Positions 17,401 to 25,888 of a DNA stretch of 37,576 bases are shown piece after piece. The first letter of the stretch is position 1. Each line of letters opens with the position of its first letter. The DNA lies in assembly GCA_902796855.1 (NCBI GenBank), contig CADBQN010000004.1, positions 1 through 37,576 on the forward strand, given 5' to 3'. Below the pieces are notes generated by a model. It did no database searches. It was not told the DNA's origin and saw only the letters and a list, made by a program, of their open reading frames with translations. The position numbers and the translations under genes are program-made. Source of the stretch: an uncultured Bacillota bacterium (lineage in GTDB: Bacteria > Bacillota > Dehalobacteriia > UBA7702).

Positions 17401-18648
17401 GGTTGAGAGATCCGCGATGGAAGAAGCGTTTTTTAATGTGCCCAACACCGAATAACCGGTGGCCGCATTGTAACTGTAGACAGTATAATCATAAGTCAAG
17501 GCATAGTAACCGCCGGTAATCGCCGCGGTATCCTTAAAACTCTGCGTTCCTTTTGTCTCAAAAACGAGCTGCTTTGCGGTTTTTGGATTCAGGACCGGTG
17601 GATTTCCGTTGGGATCAGCGACACATTTAAGCGTTGTTTTATTGGAAGTCGGCAGAATATTGATTTTTTCTCTTGCCTTATCCGCGGCGCCATCGGCGAT
17701 TTGGGTTTCGTTAAGAAGTTTTTTCCCTTTAAAGATTTGACAATTTTTCGTCGTCGCTCTGACGGGCACGCCGGCAACACCCGTTTCATAATGACGGGTC
17801 ACATTGAGTCCATCAAAATAAGTTGCGACGGGCAAGTCCTGCCTTGAGGGATGAAATATCCCCGCTTTGATGGAAATATTTACGTTAGAGCCAATTTGCA
17901 GAACATCAGCCTGGCCCTTTCCATAAAAGCAGCCGTCGTTGATAATCAACGTTCCGCCATCAGCATGAACAGCGGCGGCGGCGGAAAAAAGACCGTAGTT
18001 TTCCTTATATATATAACCGCGCCCCTGCAGAAGACCGCCGTTAATTGTTGTCGTCCCGCTTTTCTGGACAAGAGCGAATCCGTTTACCTGACGCCACGCA
18101 TTTTTAAAGCCAAAATGAATCCCCAGGTTGTCTTTTCGGGAACGACCGGCTTCCAGTGTTCCGGAATTCACCGTCAATGTCCCACCGTTATTCTCGACGA
18201 TATGACGTTTTGTATCGCCGCCGGAATAGATTCGGCCGTCATAGTTCATCCAACCTTCTTTCTTTTGGGAGCTGTCTTTGATTGTCAATGAAGTTCCGGC
18301 ATTGATTTGAAACAACGTGGTGTCTCGCAGGGAGGCTTCATCATAACTTACTTTAAGATCATGCCCGTTCAGATCAATGGTTTTTTTGCCCTTACCGAGA
18401 ACACACCAGTAATGGACGAAGTCGAAGCTTTGATCACCGGAAGAAGACTCGATACCAATACGTCCTTTTAAATTTTTTGTCAGTGTTATGTTAACATCAC
18501 CGTCTTTTTCCATCCATGATTTAAAGGTCGTAATATTATCGACACTCAAATTAGTTGCTGCGGTCACCGGAACGGTGACGGCAAACATCAAACACGTTAT
18601 TGTCACTAACATCAAAAGCAGAGATATAAATGATTTTTGTATTTGCAT
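14482..18648 (-). CDS. large SLH-domain surface protein
   Basis: The 1388-residue protein has a signal peptide (to about 30, VTAA), then a region to about 330 with strand repeats rich in Gly/Asn (e.g. GGTLTVNSGTLEAG) that suggest a beta-helix. Immunoglobulin-like segments follow (about 477-535; 580-630 with DAGTYVCKI), a putative-Ig segment (about 810-850, PLPAGLTMDSLGRITG), a Cys/His zinc-like stretch (about 900-940), four tandem three-helix repeats (about 964-1205) and three SLH domains (about 1213, 1273, 1334) that bind secondary cell wall polymer. It should be displayed on the cell surface. Base composition is visibly lower in GC than its neighbours, pointing to possible transfer or different selection. 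Function is unknown; adhesion or S-layer association is inferred. Confidence 0.9.
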   Translation of the reverse strand: MQIQKSFISLLLMLVTITCLMFAVTVPVTAATNLSVDNITTFKSWMEKDGDVNITLTKNLKGRIGIESSSGDQSFDFVHYWCVLGKGKKTIDLNGHDLKVSYDEASLRDTTLFQINAGTSLTIKDSSQKKEGWMNYDGRIYSGGDTKRHIVENNGGTLTVNSGTLEAGRSRKDNLGIHFGFKNAWRQVNGFALVQKSGTTTINGGLLQGRGYIYKENYGLFSAAAAVHADGGTLIINDGCFYGKGQADVLQIGSNVNISIKAGIFHPSRQDLPVATYFDGLNVTRHYETGVAGVPVRATTKNCQIFKGKKLLNETQIADGAADKAREKINILPTSNKTTLKCVADPNGNPPVLNPKTAKQLVFETKGTQSFKDTAAITGGYYALTYDYTVYSYNAATGYSVLGTLKNASSIADLSTIPGLTDKMLNDNLYLVRGSAVETYIGVQTYRIERSATMWVRAVNQDPVEILSSPTPQIASKKGANVTLTAKAKNATEAWWVRSGPEGSKRFECTSFNNGVATLTVPVNDVASFYCMFKNQRGSKKCAEAEVNYMPTFENGNQIQYITGYVGENLYITAVDNLQSYGSTISRKWYKNGTLISANNHYAFYGDSLCIGKVNTSDAGTYVCKITVTAGNVQNTISSGEFRVTISSGTPPGYITSLDITGIGDLYLGDKAPTVNDLKLNDPRAKITNIEWTGVNSSGILISHNPSYKITVVVSDFGKYSFKYNSNKEFPWTIDGKKRTDYNAPNNANLTTKGLILSYTYGNYTPLTSPHDSVSFQKTNFEVTQGEKVNIQLQYSVNCPKQHTTKHTVTKMEVRKSMPLPAGLTMDSLGRITGTVKQQEASDTYSAQIVTTFSSGETWGTILFFRILPAKESVSPPTSELPSSGHTKHKFSAWKDNGAGAHTHTCSECGVTESEPHEWDDGTVTKKATPSANGVVTYVCKVCGAKKTQVLLYESGYSGDAEVEAVKVLINAIGTVTLNSGEILQKAREGYNHLSAEQKKLVDNIKVLEAAEKAYADLQNKAAADKVKNLIGGIGTVTVNSGDAIQKARDAYNKLTANQKKLVDNIKVLEAAEKAYADLKNKAAADKAAADKVKNLIGSIGTVTMNSGDAIQKARDAYNKLTAEQKKLVDNIKVLEAAEKAYNELKNSALPTPDKVKELIEAIGTVTGDSGEAIQKAREAYEQLTEDQKKLVDNESVLKAAEDTYTELQKDKRNPFSDVREGRFYYDAVLWAVEKNITKGTTATTFSPDATCTRGQVVTFLWRAAGSPEPTSDQNPFSDVRIGAYYDKAVLWAVEKDITKGTTATTFSPDSGCTRGQVVTFLHRFEKMPSPGSTENPFADVSPDRFYYEAVLWAVEKGVTNGTTPTTFSPETVCTRAQIVTFLYRDLK
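15050..15770 (-). repeat. four tandem repeats of about 190-200 bp inside the SLH gene
   Basis: The segments, each containing an IGTV-SG motif followed by a YxxLTxxQKKLVDN helix, recur four times. Two inner copies share an almost identical stretch of over 50 bp (about 15288-15340 and 15479-15532). The last linker in the third copy has an extra AAADK duplication. Such near-identity allows copy-number changes by recombination. Confidence 0.8.
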
Positions 18649-19125
18649 AAGTTATTCCTCTCTTTTTTAAGATTGCCTTCTCATTCATACCCGCGCAGAT
18701 TACAGTAATCATCGACGGAAAACAGGTTTTTTTCATAGCATTAAAATCAACGTCACAAAAACGCTCAGCATACTTTTCGGAAAAAATGATTTCGTACCAA
18801 AGACTCCTTTCTCCATAAAACACGCGGGTTCCTCTTTTCCTGAGATTTTCCTTTATACATCATAAACGATTCATATATACCTATTACTAACAATCAAAAA
18901 ACTCATTTTTGTTAGATGAAAGACAACAAAACGTTCATACTGCGTTTTTTTACAAAAAAAGAAAACCGCGTCAAAAAGCGGTCAAAAAAAACTAAAAATT
19001 TTTTAAGAAAGTAAAAAAGCAGTCTCTGAATCATCTGTTAAATCCGCACTTCCCCGGAATCACGATATAATTCAGGTAAAACGAATCAGCAATCAAAAAA
19101 ACCGCCGTCCGGCGGTTTTTTTGAT
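18649..19125 (-). other. AT-rich leader region of the SLH gene
   Basis: The gap between the prfB terminator and the SLH gene contains no convincing gene. It is markedly AT-rich, with T-runs, a weak hairpin (about 18967-18983) followed by T-rich sequence on the minus strand, and possible -10 sequences (TATGAT near 18860). A clear -35 partner is missing, so the SLH promoter was not placed. Confidence 0.5.
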
Positions 19126-19126
19126 T
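19091..19126 (-). terminator. intrinsic terminator of secA-prfB
   Basis: A perfect 17-bp palindrome, arms 19091-19107 and 19110-19126, with GC-rich core and A/T-rich base; it reaches the prfB stop codon. The T-run on the minus strand makes it a strong terminator. Confidence 0.9.
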
Positions 19127-20233
19127 TAAATTTCACTGTCCACGGTGGCTTTCAGATAGCCGAAGATAAAGTCGTCGAGATCGCCGTCCATGACGGCGTC
19201 GACGTTGCCCACTTCCACGGAAGTGCGGTGATCCTTCACCATCTTATAGGGCGCGAAAACGTAGGAACGGATCTGGCTTCCCCAGCCGATTTCCTGATGT
19301 TCCCCGCGGATGCCCTGCATCTCGTCTTCCTGCTGCTGACGCTGGCGGTCCAGAAGTTTCGCCTTTAAGAGCTTCAGCGCCTTGTCGAGATTGGCGTGCT
19401 GGGAGCGCTCGTCCTGACAGGTGACGACGATCCCCGTTTCGTAGTGGGTCAGGCGGATGGCGCTGTCGGTCTTGTTGATATGCTGGCCGCCGGCGCCGCT
19501 GGAACGGAACGTGTCCTTTCGGTACTCGTCTTCCTTCAGCTCGATTTCGTCATCAAACTCCACCTGGGGGATGACGTCCAGCGAGGCGAAGGAGGTGTGG
19601 CGGCGTTTCGCCGCGTCGAAGGGAGAAATGCGGACGAGACGATGGACGCCTTTTTCCGCTTTCAGATAGCCGTAGGCGTTCACCCCTTCCACGCCGAAGG
19701 TCACGCTCTTCGTCCCGGCTTCTTCGCCGGGGAGCATATCGATGACATCCACCTTAAAACCGTGTTTCTCACAGTAGCGGGTATACATGCGGTAGAGCAT
19801 GCCGGCCCAGTCCTGGGCCTCCACGCCGCCGCTGCCGGCGTGGATCGACAAAATGGCGTTGTGGCCGTCGTACTTGCCGTTTAAGAGCGTTTCCAGTTCC
19901 AGAGCGTCCACGGCCTTTTCACAGTCGGCGCACTGGGCGGCGACGTCGCCTTCCAGGCTTTCGTCATTCTCGTCCACCGCCAGCTCCCAGTAGGTCTCCA
20001 CGTCTTCCAGCTGGGCTTCGACTTTGAGATACTTTTCTTCTTTGTTTTTCAGCGCCGTCGTTTCCCGCAGCACCGCCTGGGCGGCGTCGCGGTCGTCCCA
20101 AAAACCGGGATCGGCGGCTTTGGCTTCAAGTTCCTCGATTTTTTGTCTCAGGCCGGGCAAGTCAAAGTGCATCCCTCAGATCTGCCAGCCTGCGTTTCAT
20201 TTCGGATAGATTCTGCTTTAAATCCATCAGCAT
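19126..20233 (-). CDS. prfB: peptide chain release factor 2, programmed +1 frameshift
   Basis: RF2 reads UAA and UGA and releases peptide chains. The start is ATG at 20233 behind AAGGGG, 13 nt after the secA stop. The first 23 codons end at an in-frame TGA (20162-20164), in the context CTT TGA C, with an AGG-GA internal Shine-Dalgarno a few nt upstream. A +1 shift on CTTTGAC joins the rest (GAC at 20161), for 368 residues in total. SPF (RISPFDAAKRRH) and GGQ (SGAGGQHINKTDS) motifs are intact. This is the classic autoregulated frameshift of prfB. The usual annotation from the in-frame ATG at 20172 would miss the N-terminus. secA precedes it, as in most Bacillota. Confidence 0.95.
20161..20176 (-). 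promoter_or_regulatory. prfB +1 frameshift site
   Basis: The slip sequence is CTT TGA C (20161-20167 on the minus strand) with AGG (20174-20176) acting as the stimulating Shine-Dalgarno-like sequence. When RF2 is low, ribosomes pause at UGA and shift forward by one nucleotide. Confidence 0.9.
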
Positions 20234-20246
20234 GGTCAATCACCCC

Positions 20247-22874
20247 TTAATTTTGCTGCCTTCCGCAGCATTTTTTATATTTTTTACCGCTGCCGCAGGG
20301 GCAGGGGTCGTTGCGACCGACGGTCTTTTCCTTTCGGATCGGCTTTTTCGCCGTGTCCCCGCCGTCGCCGTCGCGGTTGACACGGACATTTTTCACATTG
20401 ACGGCGGCGGGCTGTTCCTCGATGCGGGCTCTCAGCACAAAGCGGATGACGTCGCGGCGGATGTCGTCGATCATCTGCTGGAACATATCGAAAGCGGCAT
20501 ACTTATATTCCACCAGCGGGTTCTTCTGGCCGATGGCCTGAAGGCCGATGCCGGTGCGGAGCTGGTCCATGGCGTCGAGGTGATCCATCCACTGACGGTC
20601 GACGACACGGAGGAGGACATAGCGGGAAATATTTTCCAGATTATCGGCGCCGAGCTCTTCCTCTCTCGCGTCAAAGCAGGCGCGGGCGTCGCTTTTCAGC
20701 TTCGCGCGCAGTTCCTCGCCGCTGAGTTTTTCCCATTCTTCCAAAGATTCCTTATGGTTCGGCAGGAAGAGGGCGGCGTCTTCCAACAGCTGGTTCAGAT
20801 TCCATTCCTCAATCTGCGGCGAGCCGCCGGCGGCGCTGTCCACGGCGCCGTCCACGACCTGGTCGAGCATCTCAAGGACGTTCTCGCGGATGTTCTGCCC
20901 GGTGAGGACCTTGCGGCGTTCGCCGTAGATGACCTCGCGCTGCTGGTTCATCACGTCGTCGTAATCGAGGACGTTCTTTCTCGTTTCAAAGTTGTTGTTT
21001 TCCACCCGTTTCTGGGCGTTCTCAATGGTCCTCGACACCATTTTCGAGTCGATGGGCATCGTATCGTCCATGCCGATGCGGTCCATGATCGAGGCCATGT
21101 TGTCGCCGCCGAAAACGCGGATCAGATCGTCTTCCATGGAGAGGAAGAAACGGCTCATGCCGGGGTCGCCCTGACGGCCGGAACGGCCGCGGAGCTGGTT
21201 GTCGATGCGTCGGCTCTCGTGGCGTTCCGTCCCGATGACGTAAAGCCCGCCGGCGTCAACGACTTTTTTCTTTTCCTCGGCGCACTGCGCCTCATATTTC
21301 GCCAAAATGCCTGCGTAATCGGCTTCTTCCCGCTTTTTCTCGCTCATGGCGGCAAGCTCCGCCCGGGCCAGGGCCTCGGGGTTGCCGCCGAGAAGAATGT
21401 CGGTGCCGCGGCCCGCCATGTTCGTGGCGATGGTCACCGCGCCGAAGCGCCCGGCCTGGGAGATGATCTCCGCTTCTTTTTCATGGAACTTGGCGTTCAG
21501 CACGTTATGCGGGATGCCGAACTTTTTCAGCGCCCGGCTCAGTACTTCGGATTTCTCAATGGAAACGGTGCCGACAAGGACGGGACGGCCCACGGTGTGA
21601 GCGGCTTTGATGTCCTCGATGATGGCGTCGATCTTCCCGCCGACGGTGCGGTAGATCACGTCGGCCTCGTCCTTGCGGATCATTTCTTTATTGGGCGGCA
21701 CCTCGACGACGTCCATGCCGTAAATTTTCGTAAATTCGCTCTCTTCGGTCTTGGCCGTGCCGGTCATGCCGGAGAGCTTTTCGTACATGCGGAAATAGTT
21801 CTGGAACGTGATCGTCGCCAGTGTCTGGCTTTCCCGCTCGATCTTGACGTTTTCCTTGGCTTCCAGCGCCTGATGGAGCCCGTCGCTGTAGCGCCGGCCG
21901 AACATGAGGCGGCCGGTGAACTCATCGACGATGATGACCTCGCCGTCTTTGACGACGTAATCCCGGTCTTTTTTAAAGATGGCCTTGGCCCGGACGGCGT
22001 TGGTGATGAGGTGGCTCCACTCGTTGTTCTCGTCGGCGTAGAGGTTCTCGATGCCGAGCTGGGACTCGACCTTGGCGATGCCCTGTTCGTTCAGGGCGGC
22101 GCTTTTCGTCTTTTCCTCCACCATGTAGTCGCTGCCCTCGGAAAGGCGGGAGACAATTTTGGCGGCGGTATAGTAGTTTTCCGTCGGCTTTTCGGCCTGA
22201 CCGGAAATGATCAGCGGCGTCCGCGCCTCGTCGATGAGGATGCTGTCCACTTCGTCGATGATGGCGTAAAAGAGATCCCGCTGCACCATGGCGTCTTCAC
22301 GGACAGCCATGTTGTCCCGGAGATAGTCAAAACCGAACTCATTGTTGGTGCCGTAGGTGATGTCCGCGGCGTAAGCCGCCTTTTTCTCGTCGTAGTCGAG
22401 GCCGTGGATGTTGAGGCCCACCGTCAGACCGAGAAAGCGGAACACCTCGCCCATCCATTGGCTGTCGCGGGTCGCCAGGTAGTCGTTGACGGTGATGACA
22501 TGGACGCCGCGGCCGGCGATGGCGTTGAGGTACGCCGGGAGCGTCGCCACCAGCGTTTTCCCTTCACCGGTCTTCATCTCGGAGATGCGGCCGTCGTGGA
22601 GCACCATGCCGCCGATGAGCTGAACGTCGAAATGGCGCATCCGCAGCACCCTTTTGGACGCTTCCCGCACCACGGCGAAAGCCTCGCAGAGCAGGTCATC
22701 GAGAGTCTCCCCGGCGGCGAAGCGGCTTTTGAACTCCGCCGTTTTCCCGGTCAGCGCCTCATCGGAAAGGGCGGAAATTTCCGGTTCCAGCCCGTTGATG
22801 AGCTCCACCTTCCGGCTGTACTTTTTGATATCTTTCGCGTTGTCGTCAAACAGATTTTTCAGTGCTTTGAACAT
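20247..22874 (-). CDS. secA: preprotein translocase subunit SecA
   Basis: SecA is the ATPase that drives post-translational secretion through SecYEG. The 875-residue protein has Walker [12 protein letters not shown] (about 105), the [14 protein letters not shown] helicase motif II, the preprotein cross-linking and helicase domains, and a C-terminal zinc-binding tail [16 protein letters not shown] for SecB or lipid contact. The ATG at 22874 is 14 nt from GGAGGG, which is longer than usual, but no closer in-frame start exists. It lies between hpf and prfB on the same strand; its own extended -10 lies upstream. Confidence 0.97.
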   Translation of the reverse strand: MFKALKNLFDDNAKDIKKYSRKVELINGLEPEISALSDEALTGKTAEFKSRFAAGETLDDLLCEAFAVVREASKRVLRMRHFDVQLIGGMVLHDGRISEMKTGEGKTLVATLPAYLNAIAGRGVHVITVNDYLATRDSQWMGEVFRFLGLTVGLNIHGLDYDEKKAAYAADITYGTNNEFGFDYLRDNMAVREDAMVQRDLFYAIIDEVDSILIDEARTPLIISGQAEKPTENYYTAAKIVSRLSEGSDYMVEEKTKSAALNEQGIAKVESQLGIENLYADENNEWSHLITNAVRAKAIFKKDRDYVVKDGEVIIVDEFTGRLMFGRRYSDGLHQALEAKENVKIERESQTLATITFQNYFRMYEKLSGMTGTAKTEESEFTKIYGMDVVEVPPNKEMIRKDEADVIYRTVGGKIDAIIEDIKAAHTVGRPVLVGTVSIEKSEVLSRALKKFGIPHNVLNAKFHEKEAEIISQAGRFGAVTIATNMAGRGTDILLGGNPEALARAELAAMSEKKREEADYAGILAKYEAQCAEEKKKVVDAGGLYVIGTERHESRRIDNQLRGRSGRQGDPGMSRFFLSMEDDLIRVFGGDNMASIMDRIGMDDTMPIDSKMVSRTIENAQKRVENNNFETRKNVLDYDDVMNQQREVIYGERRKVLTGQNIRENVLEMLDQVVDGAVDSAAGGSPQIEEWNLNQLLEDAALFLPNHKESLEEWEKLSGEELRAKLKSDARACFDAREEELGADNLENISRYVLLRVVDRQWMDHLDAMDQLRTGIGLQAIGQKNPLVEYKYAAFDMFQQMIDDIRRDVIRFVLRARIEEQPAAVNVKNVRVNRDGDGGDTAKKPIRKEKTVGRNDPCPCGSGKKYKKCCGRQQN

Positions 22875-22946
22875 AAAATACGAACAATCCCTCCATTTTC
22901 CATCGATTTAGAACCAAAGCGGATTTCGTCTTTTGCCTATTTTACT

Positions 22947-22952
22947 ATTATA
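22947..22952 (-). promoter_or_regulatory. extended -10 promoter of secA-prfB
   Basis: TATAAT preceded by TGG on the minus strand is an extended -10 about 72 nt before secA. The -35 would overlap the hpf terminator and is not consensus. Confidence 0.6.
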
Positions 22953-22964
22953 CCATACTCCGCC

Positions 22965-22995
22965 AAAAAAAGGGGCCTTCGCGGCCCCTTTTTTT
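22965..22995 (-). terminator. intrinsic terminator of hpf
   Basis: A 13-bp stem with AAAAAAAGGGGCC and GGCCCCTTTTTTT arms around a 5-nt TTCGC loop. It is 33 nt past the hpf stop and ends in T's on the minus strand. Confidence 0.88.
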
Positions 22996-23027
22996 TGTTT
23001 TATTGTCTCGTTTTAAATGTTATTTTG

Positions 23028-23552
23028 TTATATTTCGGGAACGATCAGGCCGTATTTTTCGTCGTTGCGGACGTAGACCACGTTGATATCCCCGTTGTTT
23101 TCGCTGTTGGCGAAGACGAAAAAGCTGTGTCCGAGCATATTCATCTGCATGATCGCTTCGTCCACGGTCATCGGCTTCACGTTGAAATGCTTCGTGCGCA
23201 CCAGTTCGTCGGTGACTTCTTCCGGCGCCGTCATCACGACATCGGCCAGTTTTTCCCGATCCTTCTTCGTCTTCCGCTGCAGTTTTTCTTTATATCTCAC
23301 CAGTTGTTTTTCCAGCTTATCCACGACGATGTCAATCGCCGCGAAAGAATCCTGAGCGTATACTTCAGCACGGAGCAAATAACCTTTGACCGTCATGGTC
23401 ACTTCGGCCTTCTGTTTGCTTTTTCTGTCGACCAGCGTTACCGTGGCTTTGTCCACATCCATGATGCGGTTGAGGCGGCTGAGCTTCTTTTCGGCATGTT
23501 CTTTCAGGGCGGGGGTTACCTCAATGTTCTTCCCTTTGTAGTTGATATTCAT
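23028..23552 (-). CDS. hpf: ribosome hibernation-promoting factor, long form
   Basis: This is a 174-residue HPF of the long type, which by itself produces inactive 100S ribosome dimers. The N-terminal S30AE domain (about 1-100: GKNIEVTPALKEHAEKKL) binds the 30S decoding centre. The C-terminal domain (about 118-174: KHFNVKPMTVDEAIMQMNML) mediates dimerisation. The ATG at 23552 has AAGGAG 8 nt upstream. It has its own upstream AT-rich region and terminator, so it appears separate from secA. Confidence 0.95.
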   Translation of the reverse strand: MNINYKGKNIEVTPALKEHAEKKLSRLNRIMDVDKATVTLVDRKSKQKAEVTMTVKGYLLRAEVYAQDSFAAIDIVVDKLEKQLVRYKEKLQRKTKKDREKLADVVMTAPEEVTDELVRTKHFNVKPMTVDEAIMQMNMLGHSFFVFANSENNGDINVVYVRNDEKYGLIVPEI

Positions 23553-23676
23553 AGAACCACTCCTTCCTTACGCCAGAAATTTAGGTTGTATTTATAATAA
23601 TTCTATCCTTTCTCAAAAAACCCTTGTTTTTTTCTGCTTTTTCTTTATAAAAATAAAAAAGAATTGGGCCGCGGCG

Positions 23677-23697
23677 AAAAACCGCCGTCCGCGGCGG
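23677..23697 (-). terminator. intrinsic terminator of ppa
   Basis: The 6-bp GC stem (23682-23687 with 23692-23697) with a 4-nt loop is followed on the minus strand by five T. It lies about 18 nt past the ppa stop codon. Confidence 0.85.
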
Positions 23698-23714
23698 GGG
23701 AAAGGCCGCTCCGT

Positions 23715-24251
23715 TCAGCGGCAAAAGCTCTCAATGTAGTTTTCCACACAGTGAGCGATGATTTCCTCGGCCTTTTTGTGATCGTATACGCCTTCCACCT
23801 TGACGGATTTTTCCTTTTCCAGGTTCTTGTAAACGGAAAAGAAATGAACCATCATTTCGTAAATGTGGGAGGGCAGCTCGTCGATGTCGTGATAGCCGTT
23901 GTACATCGGGTCGGCAAAGGGAACGGCGATGATCTTTTCGTCGAGGCGGCCGCCGTCCTCCATCATAATGACGCCGATGGGATAACAGCGCACCAGCGTC
24001 AGGGGGCGGATCGTCTCACTGCAGACGAGGAGGACGTCGAGGGGGTCACCGTCGTCGGCGTAGGTCCTGGGGATAAAGCCGTAGTTCGCCGGATAGTGGG
24101 TCGAGGTGTGCAGAATACGGTCGAGAATCAGCGCGCCGGATTCCTTATCCAGCTCATATTTGGATTTTGTCCCCTGCTCGATCTCGATGACGGCGAGAAA
24201 ATCGGCGGGCTTCACCCGCTGGGGACGGATATCGTGCCACAGATTGGACAT
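23715..24251 (-). CDS. ppa: inorganic pyrophosphatase, family I
   Basis: This enzyme hydrolyses pyrophosphate to orthophosphate and pulls biosynthetic reactions forward. The 178-residue sequence contains the family I signature DDGDPLDVLLV, the basic segment EIEQGTKSKYELD and the HYPANYGFIP motif. It lacks the DHH domain of the Bacillota family II enzyme. The start ATG at 24251 follows CCTGGT; a GGAGGGA ribosome binding site is 9 nt upstream. Confidence 0.95.
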   Translation of the reverse strand: MSNLWHDIRPQRVKPADFLAVIEIEQGTKSKYELDKESGALILDRILHTSTHYPANYGFIPRTYADDGDPLDVLLVCSETIRPLTLVRCYPIGVIMMEDGGRLDEKIIAVPFADPMYNGYHDIDELPSHIYEMMVHFFSVYKNLEKEKSVKVEGVYDHKKAEEIIAHCVENYIESFCR

Positions 24252-24293
24252 CTTTTTTCCCTCCTGGTTTCACTTTTAATATGTAGGGATTTT

Positions 24294-24299
24294 ATTGTA
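24294..24299 (-). promoter_or_regulatory. extended -10 of ppa
   Basis: TACAAT with TGG immediately upstream on the minus strand, 43 nt before the ppa start. A weak TTGTGC -35 is 17 nt away. Confidence 0.55.
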
Positions 24300-24351
24300 C
24301 CACACCGCCGCCGTCAGCACAAGGCGAATGTTGGAAAATCTCATTTCCTTT

Positions 24352-24469
24352 TGTGGATAATGTGAATAAAATTGTTCAAAACCTGCTCAGAGCCCTTTTC
24401 TTTTCCACAGAATACCCTAAAATAACCCACATTCGGCGCAAATCCAACATATTTTGAAATTTATCCTCA
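24352..24469. promoter_or_regulatory. cluster of DnaA-box-like 9-mers between ppa and comFC
   Basis: Two perfect matches to the DnaA box TTATNCACA lie back to back on the minus strand (24352-24360 and 24361-24369, TGTGGATAA and TGTGAATAA on the plus strand). Two one-mismatch matches lie on the plus strand, TTTTCCACA (24401-24409) and TTATCCTCA (24461-24469). All four are within 118 nt of AT-rich intergenic sequence. Gene orientation does not switch here, so a replication origin is unlikely; a titration or regulatory site is possible. Confidence 0.5.
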
Positions 24470-24497
24470 GCGGTGTTTTTCCCGCCGGAAGGAAAAC

Positions 24498-25217
24498 TCA
24501 GACCTGGGATCTCCCGGCGGCAAAGGCGCCGACGGCCGCCCGTTCCGCGCCGGCCTCCTTCAGCGCGCGGACGCACTCCAGCGACGTCGCGCCGGTGGTG
24601 ACGACGTCGTCCACGATGAGGATCCGCCGCCCCGCCGCCTTTGCCGGTTCCGGTACGACGAAAGCGCCTTTGACGTTGACCAGACGCTGCCGGTAAGGGA
24701 GCGTCGTCTGACTCGGCGTATCGACAACACGGCGCAGGAGCCGCTCAAAGGGGAGGTCCATCCCCTCGGCGATGGCCCGGGCCAGATCCTCGCTTTGGTT
24801 GAACCCGCGCTGTTTTTGCTTTTTGCCGTGGAGCGGCACCGCCGTGACGACGTCAAAATCACCGTCGATCTCGCTGAGGCGGAAAAAGAGCCGGGCCATG
24901 GCGAAAACGAGATCCCGCCGCCCGCCGTATTTGACCTTTTTCACCAGGGCCGCGGCGGCATCCTCATAGGGGACGGCGGCGAAAAGACCGTTTTTCGGAA
25001 AGCGGCGCGGTTCCATATAGCAGTGGGGGCATTCCCGGAACGTCCCGGGATAGAACCGCCCGCAGCGGCCGCAAAAGCACAGCCGCTCCCTCCGCGCAAG
25101 GATCTCCCCGTAACATTCGGCGCAGAGGCCGGGATGACGGCGGTCGCTGCCGCCGCCGCAGAGGACACAGCGGGTCGTCGGCCAGAAAAACCGTTTGAGC
25201 CGTTCTCCCGCTTTCAT
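24498..25217 (-). CDS. comFC: ComF family protein (amidophosphoribosyltransferase-like)
   Basis: This 239-residue member of the ComFC group is needed for DNA uptake in competent Bacillus-type species, though its biochemical role is unsettled. It starts with Cys pairs (RCVLCGG, CAECYG; CFCGRCG, CPHCY) forming zinc ribbons (about 15-70), then a PRTase domain with the PRPP loop ILIVDDVVTTGATS (about 190-205). The ATG at 25217 is preferred to 25274: AGGAG is 8 nt before it and it overlaps the upstream stop as ATGA. No comFA is adjacent; the gene heads nothing but ends the tightly packed row of small genes. Confidence 0.9.
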   Translation of the reverse strand: MKAGERLKRFFWPTTRCVLCGGGSDRRHPGLCAECYGEILARRERLCFCGRCGRFYPGTFRECPHCYMEPRRFPKNGLFAAVPYEDAAAALVKKVKYGGRRDLVFAMARLFFRLSEIDGDFDVVTAVPLHGKKQKQRGFNQSEDLARAIAEGMDLPFERLLRRVVDTPSQTTLPYRQRLVNVKGAFVVPEPAKAAGRRILIVDDVVTTGATSLECVRALKEAGAERAAVGAFAAGRSQV

Positions 25218-25888
25218 CTTTCCCGCTCCTTTTGCCGCCGCTTTTTCCGGGGGAAGAAAGACACGGTCTTCCATTCCTTATGGGTATACCCCTTTTCCTC
25301 GGCGCGGCGGGAGAGATAATCGGGATAGGGATAGACCGTCAGCAGCTCGTTCTCATCGGCTTTCGCGCGCAGAACAGCGTCGAGAGAGGCGAGGGCCGCG
25401 TTTTCCTGCAACATCCTTTCCCAGGCCGCGGCGTTTTCGGCGCCGCCTTCGGCAAAGCGGTGCAGACAGGCGCCGAGGAAGTCCTCTTTCAGATACCCGG
25501 AAAAGGGACCGGTGAGGAAGGCGGCGAGGAGCGGCGCGCTTTCCGCGCCGCCGTCGGCGGCGGCAAGCAGAGCGCCGCGGATCAGCAGCGGCTTTTCCCG
25601 CTGGAACAGACAGTCCCGCAGCACCGGCAGATTCTCCTTTGAGGGATGGCGGCAGAGGACGGAAAGCCCCCTCAGCTGCCATTCCCGCTCCGTATCGGAG
25701 ACGATCAGTTCCCGGACGGCCGCCAAGACCGCTTCGCCGCCGGTCTTTTCCGCCACGAGAAAAGCCTTGGAGCGGAGCAGATAATCTTCCTCCGCTTTCA
25801 GGCGGGAACAGAGAAAGGCGCTGTCTGCCTCAGACAGCGCCCCCGTCGCCATTTCATTCAGTTTTGCCGTCGTTTCTTTCGCGTTCAT
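25214..25888 (-). CDS. helical protein of unknown function (HEAT-like)
   Basis: This 224-residue, Ala/Leu/Glu-rich, wholly helical protein has repeat pairs of helices resembling HEAT/armadillo scaffolds (for example ENLPVLRDCLFQREKPLLIR). The tail is basic (KRRQKERER). There is no signal peptide or membrane segment. I do not recognise a family. It starts with ATG right after the TAA of the upstream Ntn-like gene and its stop overlaps the start of comFC, so translation is coupled across the row. A scaffold or assembly role is a guess only. Confidence 0.7.
   Translation of the reverse strand: MNAKETTAKLNEMATGALSEADSAFLCSRLKAEEDYLLRSKAFLVAEKTGGEAVLAAVRELIVSDTEREWQLRGLSVLCRHPSKENLPVLRDCLFQREKPLLIRGALLAAADGGAESAPLLAAFLTGPFSGYLKEDFLGACLHRFAEGGAENAAAWERMLQENAALASLDAVLRAKADENELLTVYPYPDYLSRRAEEKGYTHKEWKTVSFFPRKKRRQKERER

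Noticed and set aside
18551-18823. small minus-strand frame overlapping the start of the SLH gene
   Set aside because: It overlaps the SLH start in another frame, with poor spacing of its ribosome binding site; the sequence looks non-coding.
19063-19068. plus-strand TATAAT near prfB terminator
   Set aside because: No plus-strand gene follows and the -35 is not evident.
20232-23597. very long open frame on the plus strand opposite secA and hpf (over 1100 codons)
   Set aside because: A shadow of secA and hpf in a GC-rich genome; no recognisable domain and no start signal of its own.
24300-24470. chromosomal replication origin
   Set aside because: DnaA-box matches are present, but no dnaA/dnaN and no change in gene orientation nearby.
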